From: Arthrobacter sp. JZ12 | GTDB taxonomy: Bacteria > Actinomycetota > Actinomycetes > Actinomycetales > Micrococcaceae | Direction: 5' to 3' | Assembly: GCF_035189165.1 (NCBI RefSeq) | Contig: NZ_CP045246.1 | Span: 2,232,001 to 2,296,000, forward strand | Length of the DNA stretch: 64,000 nucleotides | Shown: piece by piece, positions 36,966 to 45,494 of the stretch | How the letters are laid out: every line of letters starts with the position of its first letter | How positions within the stretch are numbered: the first letter of the stretch is position 1 | Position numbers and translations under genes: made by a program | Notes under the pieces: generated by a model | What the model was told of the DNA's origin: nothing | Seen by the model: only the letters and a program-made list of their open reading frames with translations | Database searches by the model: none

Positions 36966-38258
36966 ATGAGCATTACTGCTCGACTTGTCGTTTTGGCCCT
37001 TGCGGGTGCCATCCCGGTGATGTTGTACCCCGGGGCTGTGTCGGCCGCAGTGTGGCTTGCCCTGCTGGTCCTTGCAGCGGCCGTAGACCTCGCCCTTGCC
37101 GCTTCACCCCGGAAGGTCGGGGTCCAGCGCAGCGTGCCCTCTACCGTCCGCCTGACCGAGGACTGCGCAAGCACCCTGACGATACGGAACCACGGGTCCA
37201 GAACCCTCCGGGGTTGGGTACGTGAGGGCTGGCAACCTTCAGCGGGTGCCCAGGACTCCGTCCATCGCGTCAGTGTCCCTCCGGGCGAGGGTCGCCGAGT
37301 ATCGACGCGCCTGCTACCCCGACGCCGCGGTGATCTGGCCGTGCACCACGTGACCATTCGCAGCGTCGGACCCCTCGGGCTTGCGGCACGCCAGATCACG
37401 ATTCCTGCACCGGGTGTACTGCGGGTCCTGCCACCGTTCCATTCGAAGCGCCTCCTGCCATCCAAACTTCGCCGGCTGCGCGAGCTTGACGGCCGGGCTG
37501 CTGTCCAGATCCGGGGTGCCGGTACCGAGTTCGATTCGCTCCGCGACTACGTCCGTGGTGATGATGTTCGATCGATTGACTGGCGTGCATCCGCCCGACG
37601 CCGGGATACGGTGGTACGGACCTGGCGGCCTGAACGCGACCGGCGGGTCCTGATCGTCCTGGACACCTCACGCACCTCTGCTGCGAGGATCGAGGATGAG
37701 CCCCGGCTCGACACCGGCATCGAAGCTTCCCTTCTGCTGGCAGTTCTGGCGCAGCGCGGGGGTGATCGGGTGGATTTCCTTGCGTTCGACCGGCGTCCGC
37801 GTGCGAGGGTGCAATCTGTTGCAAAGGGCAACCTCCTTTCCTCACTGGTGGAGGCAATGGCTCCGCTTGAACCTGAGCTGATCGAAGCCGACTTCTCCCA
37901 AATCCCGGCACAGGTCAGGTCGATCACCGCCCATCGTTCCCTCGTGGTGTTGCTGACCTCCCTTGAAGCCGGCGCCGTCGAGGAAGGGCTTCTTCCTGTG
38001 CTGCCGTCGTTGACCGCCCAGCACCTCGTGGTGGTGGCATCAGTCCGTGATCCGCAGCTGGATGCGCTCCGGCATGAGCGGACCACAGCTGCGGAGGTTT
38101 ACCGGGCGGCCGCAGCCGAGCGTGCCGTCCTCGACCGCGCTGCCATCAAGGCCCGGCTTCATCAGTTGGGCGCAGAAGTTGTTGACGAACCGCCCCATGA
38201 GCTTCCGTCAAAACTCGCCGACCTTTACATCCGTCTCAAGGCAGCGGGGCGGTTGTGA
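36966..38258 (+). CDS. DUF58 protein with VWA-like domain
   Basis: About 430 residues from the ATG at 36966 (MSITARLVVLALAGAIPVML). Two N-terminal transmembrane helices (about 5-45) precede a beta-rich region. The DUF58 signature follows near 195-215 (FDSLRDYVRGDDVRSIDWRASARRRD). A VWA-like fold then has a MIDAS-like DTSRTSA. The protein is the usual partner of MoxR ATPases in envelope-assembly operons. Because of the upstream deletion, the present sequence reads it as the C-terminal part of a MoxR fusion, but the internal ATG supports a separate gene. No strong ribosome site precedes this ATG, as expected if it relies on coupling. Confidence 0.82.
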   Translation: MSITARLVVLALAGAIPVMLYPGAVSAAVWLALLVLAAAVDLALAASPRKVGVQRSVPSTVRLTEDCASTLTIRNHGSRTLRGWVREGWQPSAGAQDSVHRVSVPPGEGRRVSTRLLPRRRGDLAVHHVTIRSVGPLGLAARQITIPAPGVLRVLPPFHSKRLLPSKLRRLRELDGRAAVQIRGAGTEFDSLRDYVRGDDVRSIDWRASARRRDTVVRTWRPERDRRVLIVLDTSRTSAARIEDEPRLDTGIEASLLLAVLAQRGGDRVDFLAFDRRPRARVQSVAKGNLLSSLVEAMAPLEPELIEADFSQIPAQVRSITAHRSLVVLLTSLEAGAVEEGLLPVLPSLTAQHLVVVASVRDPQLDALRHERTTAAEVYRAAAAERAVLDRAAIKARLHQLGAEVVDEPPHELPSKLADLYIRLKAAGRL

Positions 38259-38935
38259 GCAGAACGCTGTCCGTGTACCAGCGCGCTCTGGGAGGTGAGT
38301 TCAACCGTCTGCAGCCCGAGCTGCAGGAATACTTCAGTCTCAACGAACACTCCGGGATGTTCGGGGTCGGCCGGGGCACATTCGATGTCGCCGGTTGCCC
38401 CTCCCCACTCCTTCGGCCGGTCTTCTCGCTGACGGCCCGCGAGAACGCGTTCTTCCCCGAGTATGCCGATGGAGTCGGATTCACGATCCGGAACTGGGCA
38501 CACCTCGATCCGTTCGGCCGGCCCTCTCTCACCGCACGGCGTGAGCTCGCCTTCCCCACCGCGAGCCGCGTGTTCGAGGACACCACGTCCTGGACGGGGA
38601 ACACCCTAGTCGACTACCTCGGAGCGCATCGCCGCGTGGCCACCGCCCTGGTGTGTCATGTGACGGAGCAGCGCCGCATGCGCATGGTTTCTTCGGCTAC
38701 CCGCCTTTTTGCCGGGCCACTGAGACTACCCGTCCCCGATGTCGTGGGTGCCCAGGCCTTCGTCGAGCAGTGGTGGGATAGGGAGGAGAACCGTTTCCGC
38801 ATCTCGGCGAACGTCCTCCACCGGCAGCTTGGGCCGGTCCTTGTTTACGCGGGCGCATTCACCTATGAACTTGCTGCGTACGACGGCGGCCTGCCCACCG
38901 CTGCTTCTCCGCTGCGGTGGGAACGGCGCAGGTAG
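38255..38935 (+). CDS. DUF4166 protein
   Basis: A 226-residue soluble protein starting at the GTG at 38255, overlapping the DUF58 stop (GTGA). It opens with VYQRALGGEFNRLQPELQEYF, a typical DUF4166 start, and continues with paired beta strands (GVGFTIRNWAHLDPFGRPSL, ENRFRISANVLHRQLGPVL). It has no transmembrane helix or metal motif. DUF4166 proteins are often linked to NAD-dependent epimerase genes or fused to a saccharopine-dehydrogenase-like domain; the function is unknown. It is probably the last gene of the operon that begins at 32702. Confidence 0.8.
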   Translation: MSRTLSVYQRALGGEFNRLQPELQEYFSLNEHSGMFGVGRGTFDVAGCPSPLLRPVFSLTARENAFFPEYADGVGFTIRNWAHLDPFGRPSLTARRELAFPTASRVFEDTTSWTGNTLVDYLGAHRRVATALVCHVTEQRRMRMVSSATRLFAGPLRLPVPDVVGAQAFVEQWWDREENRFRISANVLHRQLGPVLVYAGAFTYELAAYDGGLPTAASPLRWERRR

Positions 38936-38948
38936 CAGGCAGAGCAGC

Positions 38949-39968
38949 TCAGGCGTCCGCGATTGCCTGGTTAAGCGCGTCTGCGGTCCCGTGAAGTTGC
39001 GTCAGGAACCGCCGTGCAGCGTCGGTTCCGTCTCCCGAGAGAGAACCGGTGGGAGTCAGCCGGACCGTTCCGAGGGCAGACAGGGGAAGCCCCATGCCCC
39101 GCCAGGGACGCAGGAGCGAGTCCGCTGCCGCCCGGATCTGCACCGGCCGGGTTCCTGCGTAGGACATCCCCGCCCAGAACGCGCGCCCGTTTTCGACCAG
39201 TTCCGCAATAGGTTCCCAGTCCCGGTCGCCGAGCCCCGAGACGGGAAGCGCGCAACCGAGCTCGGGAATCCGCCGGATGAGAGGGAGGGCGGTGAAACTC
39301 CGTGCGGCCAGCACGACGGCGGCGGCACCGGAACCGCAGGCACCGTCAGCTACCCGGGCCCACGCCTCAAGGACTTCCTGCTCGGCAATGGCGCGAAGCG
39401 TCCGGTAGCCGCTTGCTGTGGGAATCGTGCCTGCCATCACGTCCGAAATCTCCGGCTCGTCCAACTGCAGCGTGATGCTGGTTCCCGGGCAGGCGGAGGC
39501 GGCACGCCGCAGCAGCGTCGAGATGCCGTCGACAAGCGCGTCGCGGATGTCTCGGCGGGCACCGGAGTCGAGCAGCGCACGCTCACCGTTGTGAAGGTAC
39601 AGGTTGGCGGCCAGCGACAGCGGACCTCGGCAGTGCACCTTAAGTCCTGTCGCAGGGGTTTCCTCTGCCCCGGCCACATCAGCGAGAACGTTCAGGTCCG
39701 TGGAGAGCGCCGAAACGGCCCTTCGAACATCCTGTCCGGGCCGATCGACCAGCCTCCAACCGTGCGGCTGCACGTCGACGGGAAGCTCCTCAAGCAGGCC
39801 GGCGGTCCGACCGACCTCGTCGCTGCCGACGCCGCGTTCAGGGAGGGAGGGAAGGAACGGCAGATTCGGCTCGCCCAGTTCGCCGCGGATGATTCGCGTG
39901 GCCTCCACCGGGTCACGTCCCGGCCAGTCCCCCAGGGCGGTGACCGTTACCGCCCCTGCGTCAGGCAT
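38949..39968 (-). CDS. MetE C-terminal-like (UROD/MetE superfamily) protein
   Basis: A 339-residue TIM-barrel protein similar to the C-terminal half of cobalamin-independent methionine synthase: VTVTALGDWPGRDPVEATRIIRG at the start, LPSLPERGVGSD, VHCRGPLSLAANLY, LQLDEPEIS near 165-175, and a final LSALGTVRLTPT region. The MetE zinc ligands (HxC ... C) are not recognisable, so methionine synthesis is unlikely. A protein of this type lies near ligA and mnmA in mycobacteria (Rv3015c). It overlaps the chorismate mutase gene by 8 bp. The substrate is unknown. Confidence 0.72.
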   Translation of the reverse strand: MPDAGAVTVTALGDWPGRDPVEATRIIRGELGEPNLPFLPSLPERGVGSDEVGRTAGLLEELPVDVQPHGWRLVDRPGQDVRRAVSALSTDLNVLADVAGAEETPATGLKVHCRGPLSLAANLYLHNGERALLDSGARRDIRDALVDGISTLLRRAASACPGTSITLQLDEPEISDVMAGTIPTASGYRTLRAIAEQEVLEAWARVADGACGSGAAAVVLAARSFTALPLIRRIPELGCALPVSGLGDRDWEPIAELVENGRAFWAGMSYAGTRPVQIRAAADSLLRPWRGMGLPLSALGTVRLTPTGSLSGDGTDAARRFLTQLHGTADALNQAIADA

Positions 39969-40323
39969 TACGGGAGGAGTGGTTTTGGGAGATGTCCTGG
40001 TGGTGGCGGATTACCTCGGAGATGATGAAGTTGAGGAACTTCTCCGCGAAGCCCGGATCCAGGTGCGCTTCCTCGGCAAGCGCCCGCAGCCGTGCAATTT
40101 GGGCCGCTTCCCGGGCCGGATCCGCCGGCGGCAGCTTGTGCTCCGCCTTGAGGTGACCGACGCGCTGCGTCGCCTTGAAGCGTTCGGCCAGCAGGTAGAC
40201 CAGGGTGGCATCGATGTTGTCGATACTGCCCCGGACGGCAAGCAGTTCCTCCATGACGGCTGGGTCAACTTCACCGGCGAGTGAGCTCGCCGCAGGATCG
40301 AATTCCTGGGGTTTCTCGGTCAT
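39961..40323 (-). CDS. Chorismate mutase, AroQ type
   Basis: A 120-residue all-helical protein. VRGSIDNIDATLVYLLAERFKATQRVGHLKAEHKLPP gives the AroQ helix 1 with the catalytic Arg (R51) and Lys (K71 region) and the turn, and the C-terminal helix ends FLNFIISEVIRHHQDI with the conserved Glu and His. It converts chorismate to prephenate for phenylalanine and tyrosine. The first 25 residues are an acidic extension. It ends inside the MetE-like gene's first codons, so the two are probably co-transcribed. Confidence 0.88.
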   Translation of the reverse strand: MTEKPQEFDPAASSLAGEVDPAVMEELLAVRGSIDNIDATLVYLLAERFKATQRVGHLKAEHKLPPADPAREAAQIARLRALAEEAHLDPGFAEKFLNFIISEVIRHHQDISQNHSSRNA

Positions 40324-40394
40324 GGTTCCAGTTAAGCAGACCGTGCCTGCCCAACCCGCATTGTGTACGACGACGGTAAGGAGGCGGCGTGCGG

Positions 40395-41534
40395 CTAGCG
40401 TGCCGCCGCGAGGTCCGGGCGCTCCAGTGACCGGGCTGAGTCCAGGGTTGCCTGGCCCAGCACGCGAGTGCCCTGATAGATCACCACCGTCTGCCCAGGG
40501 GCGACCCCCCGCATGGGCTCCACGAGCCGGACCAGCAGGCTCTGCCGGCCGTCGTCGTCGTACTCCACGCGCGCGCGGGCGTCCACGGGGTCACCGTGCG
40601 CGCGTACCTGCGCCATGCACTCGAATTCCTCGCCGGTTTCGACGGCGGGGATGGGCAGCCCCGCCCAGGACACCTTGATCCCGCGCAGCTGGTCCACCGC
40701 GAGCAGGTGTTCGGGACCTACGACGACGGTGTTCTCCTTCGGCCGGATCTCCAGGACGAAGCGCGGCTTGCCGTCAGGCGCCGGGCGGCCGAGCCTCAAG
40801 CCCTTGCGCTGTCCCACCGTGAAAGCGTTCGCTCCAGGGTGGGTGCCGATCCGCTCGCCGTTCACGTCAAGAATGTCGCCCTCGGTAAGCTCGATCCGCT
40901 CCTCGAGCCAACCGCGCGTGTCACCGTCCGGAATGAAGCAGATGTCGTGGCTGTCCGGCTTGTTGGCCACGGACAGCCCCCGCCGTTCTGCTTCGGCGCG
41001 GACCTCCGCCTTCGACGGGGTGTCAGCTAGCGGGAACATCGAGTGCTTGAGCTGCTCGTGGGTGAGCACGCCGAGGACGTAGGACTGGTCCTTGGCCCAG
41101 TCAGCGGCCCGGTGGAGTTCGCGGCTGCCGTCAGGGTTCTCGATGACCTTCGCGTAGTGACCGGTGCAGACGGCGTCGAAACCGAGGGCAAGAGCCTTCT
41201 CCAGCAGGGCGGCGAACTTGATCCGCTCGTTGCAGCGCATGCAGGGGTTGGGCGTGCGGCCGGCGGCGTATTCGGCGATGAAGTCGTCAACGACGTCTTC
41301 CTTGAACCGCTCGGAGAAATCCCAGACGTAGTAGGGAATGCCGAGGATGTCGCAGGCCCGCCAGGCGTCGCGGCTGTCCTCGATGGTGCAGCAGCCACGG
41401 CTACCGGTACGCAGGGTTCCGGGCATGCGCGAAAGAGCCAGATGGACGCCGACGACGTCGTGTCCGGCCTCGACTGCGCGCGCCGCGGCCACTGCCGAAT
41501 CGACTCCGCCGCTCATCGCAGCTAGCACCTTCAT
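40395..41534 (-). CDS. mnmA: tRNA-specific 2-thiouridylase MnmA
   Basis: A 379-residue PP-loop enzyme that thiolates U34 of glutamate, glutamine and lysine tRNAs. The adenylation loop is SGGVDS at 8-13, and the catalytic cysteines are C98 in NPCMRC and C199 in [18 protein letters not shown] marks the tRNA-binding region, and the C-terminal beta-barrel covers about 290-375. The cysteine desulfurase encoded 62 bp upstream on the same strand is the likely sulfur donor, a constant actinobacterial pair. Confidence 0.95.
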   Translation of the reverse strand: MKVLAAMSGGVDSAVAAARAVEAGHDVVGVHLALSRMPGTLRTGSRGCCTIEDSRDAWRACDILGIPYYVWDFSERFKEDVVDDFIAEYAAGRTPNPCMRCNERIKFAALLEKALALGFDAVCTGHYAKVIENPDGSRELHRAADWAKDQSYVLGVLTHEQLKHSMFPLADTPSKAEVRAEAERRGLSVANKPDSHDICFIPDGDTRGWLEERIELTEGDILDVNGERIGTHPGANAFTVGQRKGLRLGRPAPDGKPRFVLEIRPKENTVVVGPEHLLAVDQLRGIKVSWAGLPIPAVETGEEFECMAQVRAHGDPVDARARVEYDDDGRQSLLVRLVEPMRGVAPGQTVVIYQGTRVLGQATLDSARSLERPDLAAAR

Positions 41535-41596
41535 GTATCCGTGTCCTTAAGTCTCAGTACGTATTTCAATGGCAAAAGACAGTCCAGAATCGACTG

Positions 41597-42805
41597 TCAG
41601 GCAAAGCCAGTGCCGGCGGTCCGAATCGACGACGCATGGCCCGACATACCGGCCTTCCGGGCACGCTCGTACGCCTCAGGCAAAGCGGCCACCAATGCAT
41701 CAACGTCGGCAGCGGTCGATGTATGCCCGAGACTGAAACGCTGAGCGCCGCGGGCTTCCGTTTCAGACAGGCCCATGGCCAGCAGAACGTGCGATGGGCG
41801 GGGAACTCCCGCCGTGCACGCGGAACCTGTTGAGGACTCCACGCCTGCCACATCCAGCAGGAAGAGAAGAGAGTCACCCTCGCAGCCCGGGAATGTGAAG
41901 TGGGCGTTGCCGGGCAACCGCCTGCTGCGCGAGCCGCGAAGCACCGCTTCCGGAACCACACGTTCGACGCCGGCGATCAGTTCGTCCCGCAGCGCACCGA
42001 TGCGCGCCGCTTCCTCGGCGAGGTGCCCGACGACGTCGTCCGCCGCTGCTGCGAAGGCCGCGACGCCGGCAGTATCCAGCGTGCCCGACCGGATGTCGCG
42101 CTCCTGTCCCCCACCGTGCTGGACAGGCGTGAGTTTCACCGCGCGGCCGACAAGCAGCGCACCCACGCCGACAGGTCCGCCGATCTTGTGCCCGCTGATG
42201 GCCATCGTGGCAAGCCCGGAGGCGGAGAACGAAACCGGCACCGAACCGAATGCCTGTACTGCGTCAGAGTGGACGGGAACTCCGTGAGCTGAAGCCGCAG
42301 CTACGATTTCCGGGATCGGCTGCAGCGCGCCCACCTCGTTGTTCGCCCACATCACGGTTACCAGGGCTACCTCATCCCCGTGGGCCGCGAGCTCCGATTC
42401 GAGTACGTCCAGGCGGATAACCCCCTCGCTGTCCACCGGCAGCCAGGTGACCTGCGCGCCTTCATGCTGCTCCAGCCACTCCACGGTGTCCTGCACCGCG
42501 TGATGTTCGACGGCGCTGCACAGAATTCTCGTACGGCGCGCGTCCTCGCTGGTACGGGACCAGTAGAGGCCCTTCACGGCAAGGTTGTCAGCCTCAGTTC
42601 CGCCCGATGTGAGAATCACCTCGGACGGGTGGGCTCCTGCCGCACGCGCGATGGTTTCACGCGCGTCCTCCACGACCCTGCGGGCACGACGACCCGAGCC
42701 GTGCAGCGATGAGGGATTTCCGCTGCGGCTGAGTTCGGTGGTGAGTGCGGCGAGCGCGGGCGCTGAAAGAGGCGTGGTCGCCGCGTGGTCGAGGTACACG
42801 GGCAC
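41597..42805 (-). CDS. iscS: Cysteine desulfurase (IscS/NifS family)
   Basis: A 402-residue PLP enzyme that takes sulfur from cysteine. The PLP lysine is K207 in SGHKIGGPVGVG and the persulfide cysteine is C330 in SSTGSACTAGVPRPSH. NSGT-like GGTEADNLAVKG near 69-79 binds phosphate, and AVEHHAVQDT contains the catalytic histidine. The short active-site loop and the length fit the class I (IscS) group. It lies directly upstream of mnmA and diverges from the FolP-like gene with 67 bp between. It is likely the sulfur source for tRNA thiolation and possibly cluster assembly. Confidence 0.93.
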   Translation of the reverse strand: MPVYLDHAATTPLSAPALAALTTELSRSGNPSSLHGSGRRARRVVEDARETIARAAGAHPSEVILTSGGTEADNLAVKGLYWSRTSEDARRTRILCSAVEHHAVQDTVEWLEQHEGAQVTWLPVDSEGVIRLDVLESELAAHGDEVALVTVMWANNEVGALQPIPEIVAAASAHGVPVHSDAVQAFGSVPVSFSASGLATMAISGHKIGGPVGVGALLVGRAVKLTPVQHGGGQERDIRSGTLDTAGVAAFAAAADDVVGHLAEEAARIGALRDELIAGVERVVPEAVLRGSRSRRLPGNAHFTFPGCEGDSLLFLLDVAGVESSTGSACTAGVPRPSHVLLAMGLSETEARGAQRFSLGHTSTAADVDALVAALPEAYERARKAGMSGHASSIRTAGTGFA

Positions 42806-42872
42806 CCTTTGATTCTATCGTCGGGCAGTTGATGCTGACGAACCTGTCAGGGCCGGCTGATAGAAATAAGCT

Positions 42873-43808
42873 GTGGAAGAGACTCCCGTGCGCACCGGCT
42901 CCCAGCATTTCCTCCCCCGCCTGCTGCATCCCAAGCATGAATTCGGGCAGCGCATCCTGGACTTCGAGCGCCAGATCGCCCTCATGGCGATCATCAACCG
43001 AACGCCTGACTCCTTTTACGACGGCGGACGCACCTTCGCGCTGCAGGCTGCGGTGGATGCCTCGCTTCGGGCCGTTTCCGACGGCGCGGACTGGGTTGAT
43101 ATCGGCGGCGCACCTTTCGCTCCCGGTCCCGCCATTCCGGCGGCTGAGGAGGCCAACCGGGTGGTTCCGGTCATTCAGGCAGTGAGGGAAGCGTCCGACG
43201 TCGTCATCTCGGCCGACACCTTCCTTCCGGAAGTGGCCCAACAGGCCATCGCGGCGGGCGCCAATGTCATCAACGACACCACCGGCCTTCGGAACCGAGA
43301 CCTCGCCGCCGTGATCGCGGAGACTCGCACCCATGTGATCATCACGCACAGCCTCGCCGAGCCGCGTACCGTGCTGGGGCGGCCAACCTACGCAGATGTG
43401 GTAACGGAGGTGGCCGAGTTCCTGGTCAGGCAGGTGGAGCACGCCGTTTCCCTGGGTATCGGGGAGGACCGCATCCTCATCGATCCGGGACACGACCTGA
43501 ACAAGAACACCCTGCACTCGCTGGAGATCACGCGCCGGTTCTCGGAGATTGCAGGCCTCGGCTACCCCACCTTGGCTGCGGTCTCCAATAAGGACTTCAT
43601 CGGTGAGACGCTGAACCTGCCTAAGAAGGCGCGGGTCGAGGGTTCGCTTGCCGCTGCGGTGATGTGCGCGTTGGGCGGCGCGAGGGTTCTCCGAATGCAC
43701 AACGTAGCCGCCGCGCGCTCGGCGATCAATGTTGTCGAGGCCGCCATGGGTTGGCGACAGCCCGCCTACCTGAAGCACAACATGGGGGACTTCAACGAGC
43801 CATGTTGA
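42873..43808 (+). CDS. Dihydropteroate-synthase-like protein (FolP2 type)
   Basis: A 311-residue TIM barrel of the pterin-binding family starting at a GTG. Loop 1 reads INRTPDSFYDGG at 41-52 where true DHPS enzymes have NVTPDSFSDGG. Other family loops are present but altered: ADTFLPEVA, GANVINDTTGL, LIDPGHDLNK instead of DPGFGFGK, and RMHNVAAAR. These features match mycobacterial FolP2, which lacks dihydropteroate synthase activity in M. tuberculosis. It is coupled to the reductase-like gene after it (stop overlaps ATG), so the two may work together. A true folate role cannot be excluded, since no other folP is visible here. Confidence 0.8.
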   Translation: MEETPVRTGSQHFLPRLLHPKHEFGQRILDFERQIALMAIINRTPDSFYDGGRTFALQAAVDASLRAVSDGADWVDIGGAPFAPGPAIPAAEEANRVVPVIQAVREASDVVISADTFLPEVAQQAIAAGANVINDTTGLRNRDLAAVIAETRTHVIITHSLAEPRTVLGRPTYADVVTEVAEFLVRQVEHAVSLGIGEDRILIDPGHDLNKNTLHSLEITRRFSEIAGLGYPTLAAVSNKDFIGETLNLPKKARVEGSLAAAVMCALGGARVLRMHNVAAARSAINVVEAAMGWRQPAYLKHNMGDFNEPC

Positions 43809-44563
43809 ATCAACAAACCAGGATCAACCAGCTTCTTCCCCAGCCCGGTGCCGACCTCAGCGATGAGGAGCTGTTGAACCTGTACGCCTATCCGGAGCGC
43901 CGGCCGTGGGTGCGGTTCAACTTCATCGCAAGCCTCGATGGTTCCGCCACGCATCATGGGGTATCGGCTCCCCTGGGGAACGACGGCGACCGCCGCCTGT
44001 TCGCCCTCATCCGCCGACTCTGCGACGTGATCCTCGTGGGTGCCGGCACCGTTCGCGCTGAGGGCTATGCCGGTCCCCTGGTCAGCAGCGCTGATTCCCG
44101 CTGGCGGGAGGCGAACGGCCTTTCTGCGCATCCGGCGCTTGCGTTGATTTCCGGAAGGTTGGACCTCGATCCGCACAGTGAACTTTTCTCCCGGTCCCCT
44201 GTCCGGCCGCTCATCTTCACTTCCGCTGCCGCGGAGCCCGGGCGGTCGCAGGAACTGGCCGGGGTGGCGGACATCGTCATATGCGGCGAAGACAGCGTGG
44301 ACAGCCGCGGCTGCGTGCAGTGGCTGCACGGGCGGGGGCTGGGGCGGATACTGTGCGAGGGCGGTCCCAGCGTGTTCGGCCGATACATTGCCGACGACGG
44401 CGTGGACGAGCTATGCCTGTCGCTGAGCCCGCTGCTGTCGGGAGGAGCGGGGCAGCAGATCTCGTCGGGATCGGACAGCCCGGGCCTGCGGCGGCTTGAG
44501 CTGGCTTCCCTCCTTGAGTCCGATTCAGCGCTGTATGGCCGTTGGGTGCGCCCGGGCGCCTAA
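43802..44563 (+). CDS. Pyrimidine-reductase-like protein (RibD C-terminal domain)
   Basis: About 253 residues from the ATG at 43802, which overlaps the FolP-like stop. It has the DHFR-like RibD_C fold: PWVRFNFIASLDGSATHHGVS at the N-terminus, RRLCDVILVGAGTVRAEGY, SGRLDLDP, and LGRILCEGGPSVFGRYIA near 195-215. RibD C-terminal enzymes use NADPH to reduce the ribose of a pyrimidine intermediate in flavin synthesis. No deaminase domain is attached, and no other rib gene lies nearby, so a pterin or flavin-like substrate is uncertain. Confidence 0.8.
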   Translation: MLNQQTRINQLLPQPGADLSDEELLNLYAYPERRPWVRFNFIASLDGSATHHGVSAPLGNDGDRRLFALIRRLCDVILVGAGTVRAEGYAGPLVSSADSRWREANGLSAHPALALISGRLDLDPHSELFSRSPVRPLIFTSAAAEPGRSQELAGVADIVICGEDSVDSRGCVQWLHGRGLGRILCEGGPSVFGRYIADDGVDELCLSLSPLLSGGAGQQISSGSDSPGLRRLELASLLESDSALYGRWVRPGA

Positions 44564-45273
44564 CGTGGTGGGATCACCGACGTGTTGGCGCGCACGTCGG
44601 CAACCGCTGCCTTCAGGGCATCATCGGCAGGACACGAAACTGTGAACGCGAGCGCCGTACGCGTTGTGTGGAACAGACGGAGCGAGACCAGGCTGGCGGG
44701 ACTTTCGCCGGCCGCCTTCTGCGCATAGCTCAGGAACTCGATAGATGCCTTCGAGTCGTCCGGTGAGGCTCCCCACAACCAGCTGCTGACGGTGAGGTAC
44801 TCGGGAAGGATGCTCGGGTCAATGAAGCGGAAGAGTTCCTCGGTGGAGGCCCTGTCATCGCCGGCCACCACCAGCGGGTCCTGAGGCTGAGTGGAGCGTA
44901 GCGCTGCGGTGCACCCCACCGCGTTTGTGTAGACCGATTCTCCATTGACCAGGTTCTTTGTCTGCGTCCAGCCCGGCACGCGGGACATACCATCGGAGAA
45001 TCCGACGGCGGAGGCGTCGCCGACGTAGGCGCCGCGATCGAAGGTGAGATCGTTGCCGACGATCTCGGCGCGCGGCAGCGGCGGCAATTCAACCTTCGCA
45101 GCGGACGAACCGGAAGGCGAGGCCGGCGGCTCGGAGGCCGCCGTCGTCGTTCCTGCATTTGGGGGCGCGGAAGGTGTCCCCGTGGGCACCTCGATCCGGC
45201 AGCCCGACAGGACAAGGACCAGAACGGCCAGGCTCGTCAGCCGGAGAACCGGTCGGAACGGCCGCACCAGCAT
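44560..45273 (-). CDS. Putative lipoprotein, function unknown
   Basis: A 237-residue protein with a signal peptide ending in the lipobox LSGC (lipidated Cys at 25). A proline-, alanine- and serine-rich linker covers about 30-60. A globular extracytoplasmic domain follows with two further cysteines (VGCTAALRS, FTVSCPADD) that could form a disulfide. The phrase AEIVGNDLTFDRGAYVGDAS starts the domain. I recognise no family. The stop overlaps the stop of the convergent pyrimidine-reductase-like gene by 4 bp. Confidence 0.7.
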   Translation of the reverse strand: MLVRPFRPVLRLTSLAVLVLVLSGCRIEVPTGTPSAPPNAGTTTAASEPPASPSGSSAAKVELPPLPRAEIVGNDLTFDRGAYVGDASAVGFSDGMSRVPGWTQTKNLVNGESVYTNAVGCTAALRSTQPQDPLVVAGDDRASTEELFRFIDPSILPEYLTVSSWLWGASPDDSKASIEFLSYAQKAAGESPASLVSLRLFHTTRTALAFTVSCPADDALKAAVADVRANTSVIPPR

Positions 45274-45494
45274 TCCCCGCTCCCCCTTTACCTTCAGCCC
45301 GAACCGCTGCCGGGCATTCGCACCCTACTCTAGCGGCCGGGCAACGCCGGTTCGGATGGCCGTTCGTCTGTTGTCCGGCGCTGTGCTGGGCGAGCGGAGG
45401 GCACCGTTTCGGCGCCACGCGCGTTAGAGTCGAAGCGACGTCCACCAGCGCGCCAGTATCGGCGCGCTCCCGCTGCCGGTGATGAAAGGCTTTC

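Noticed and set aside
35901..38258. A natural 800-residue MoxR-DUF58 fusion protein
   Set aside because: Restoring one C gives a canonical MoxR terminus and stop and leaves a good DUF58 start, so an indel explains it better. It is kept only as a finding.
38949..39968. A true methionine synthase (metE)
   Set aside because: It is only half the MetE length and lacks recognisable zinc ligands.
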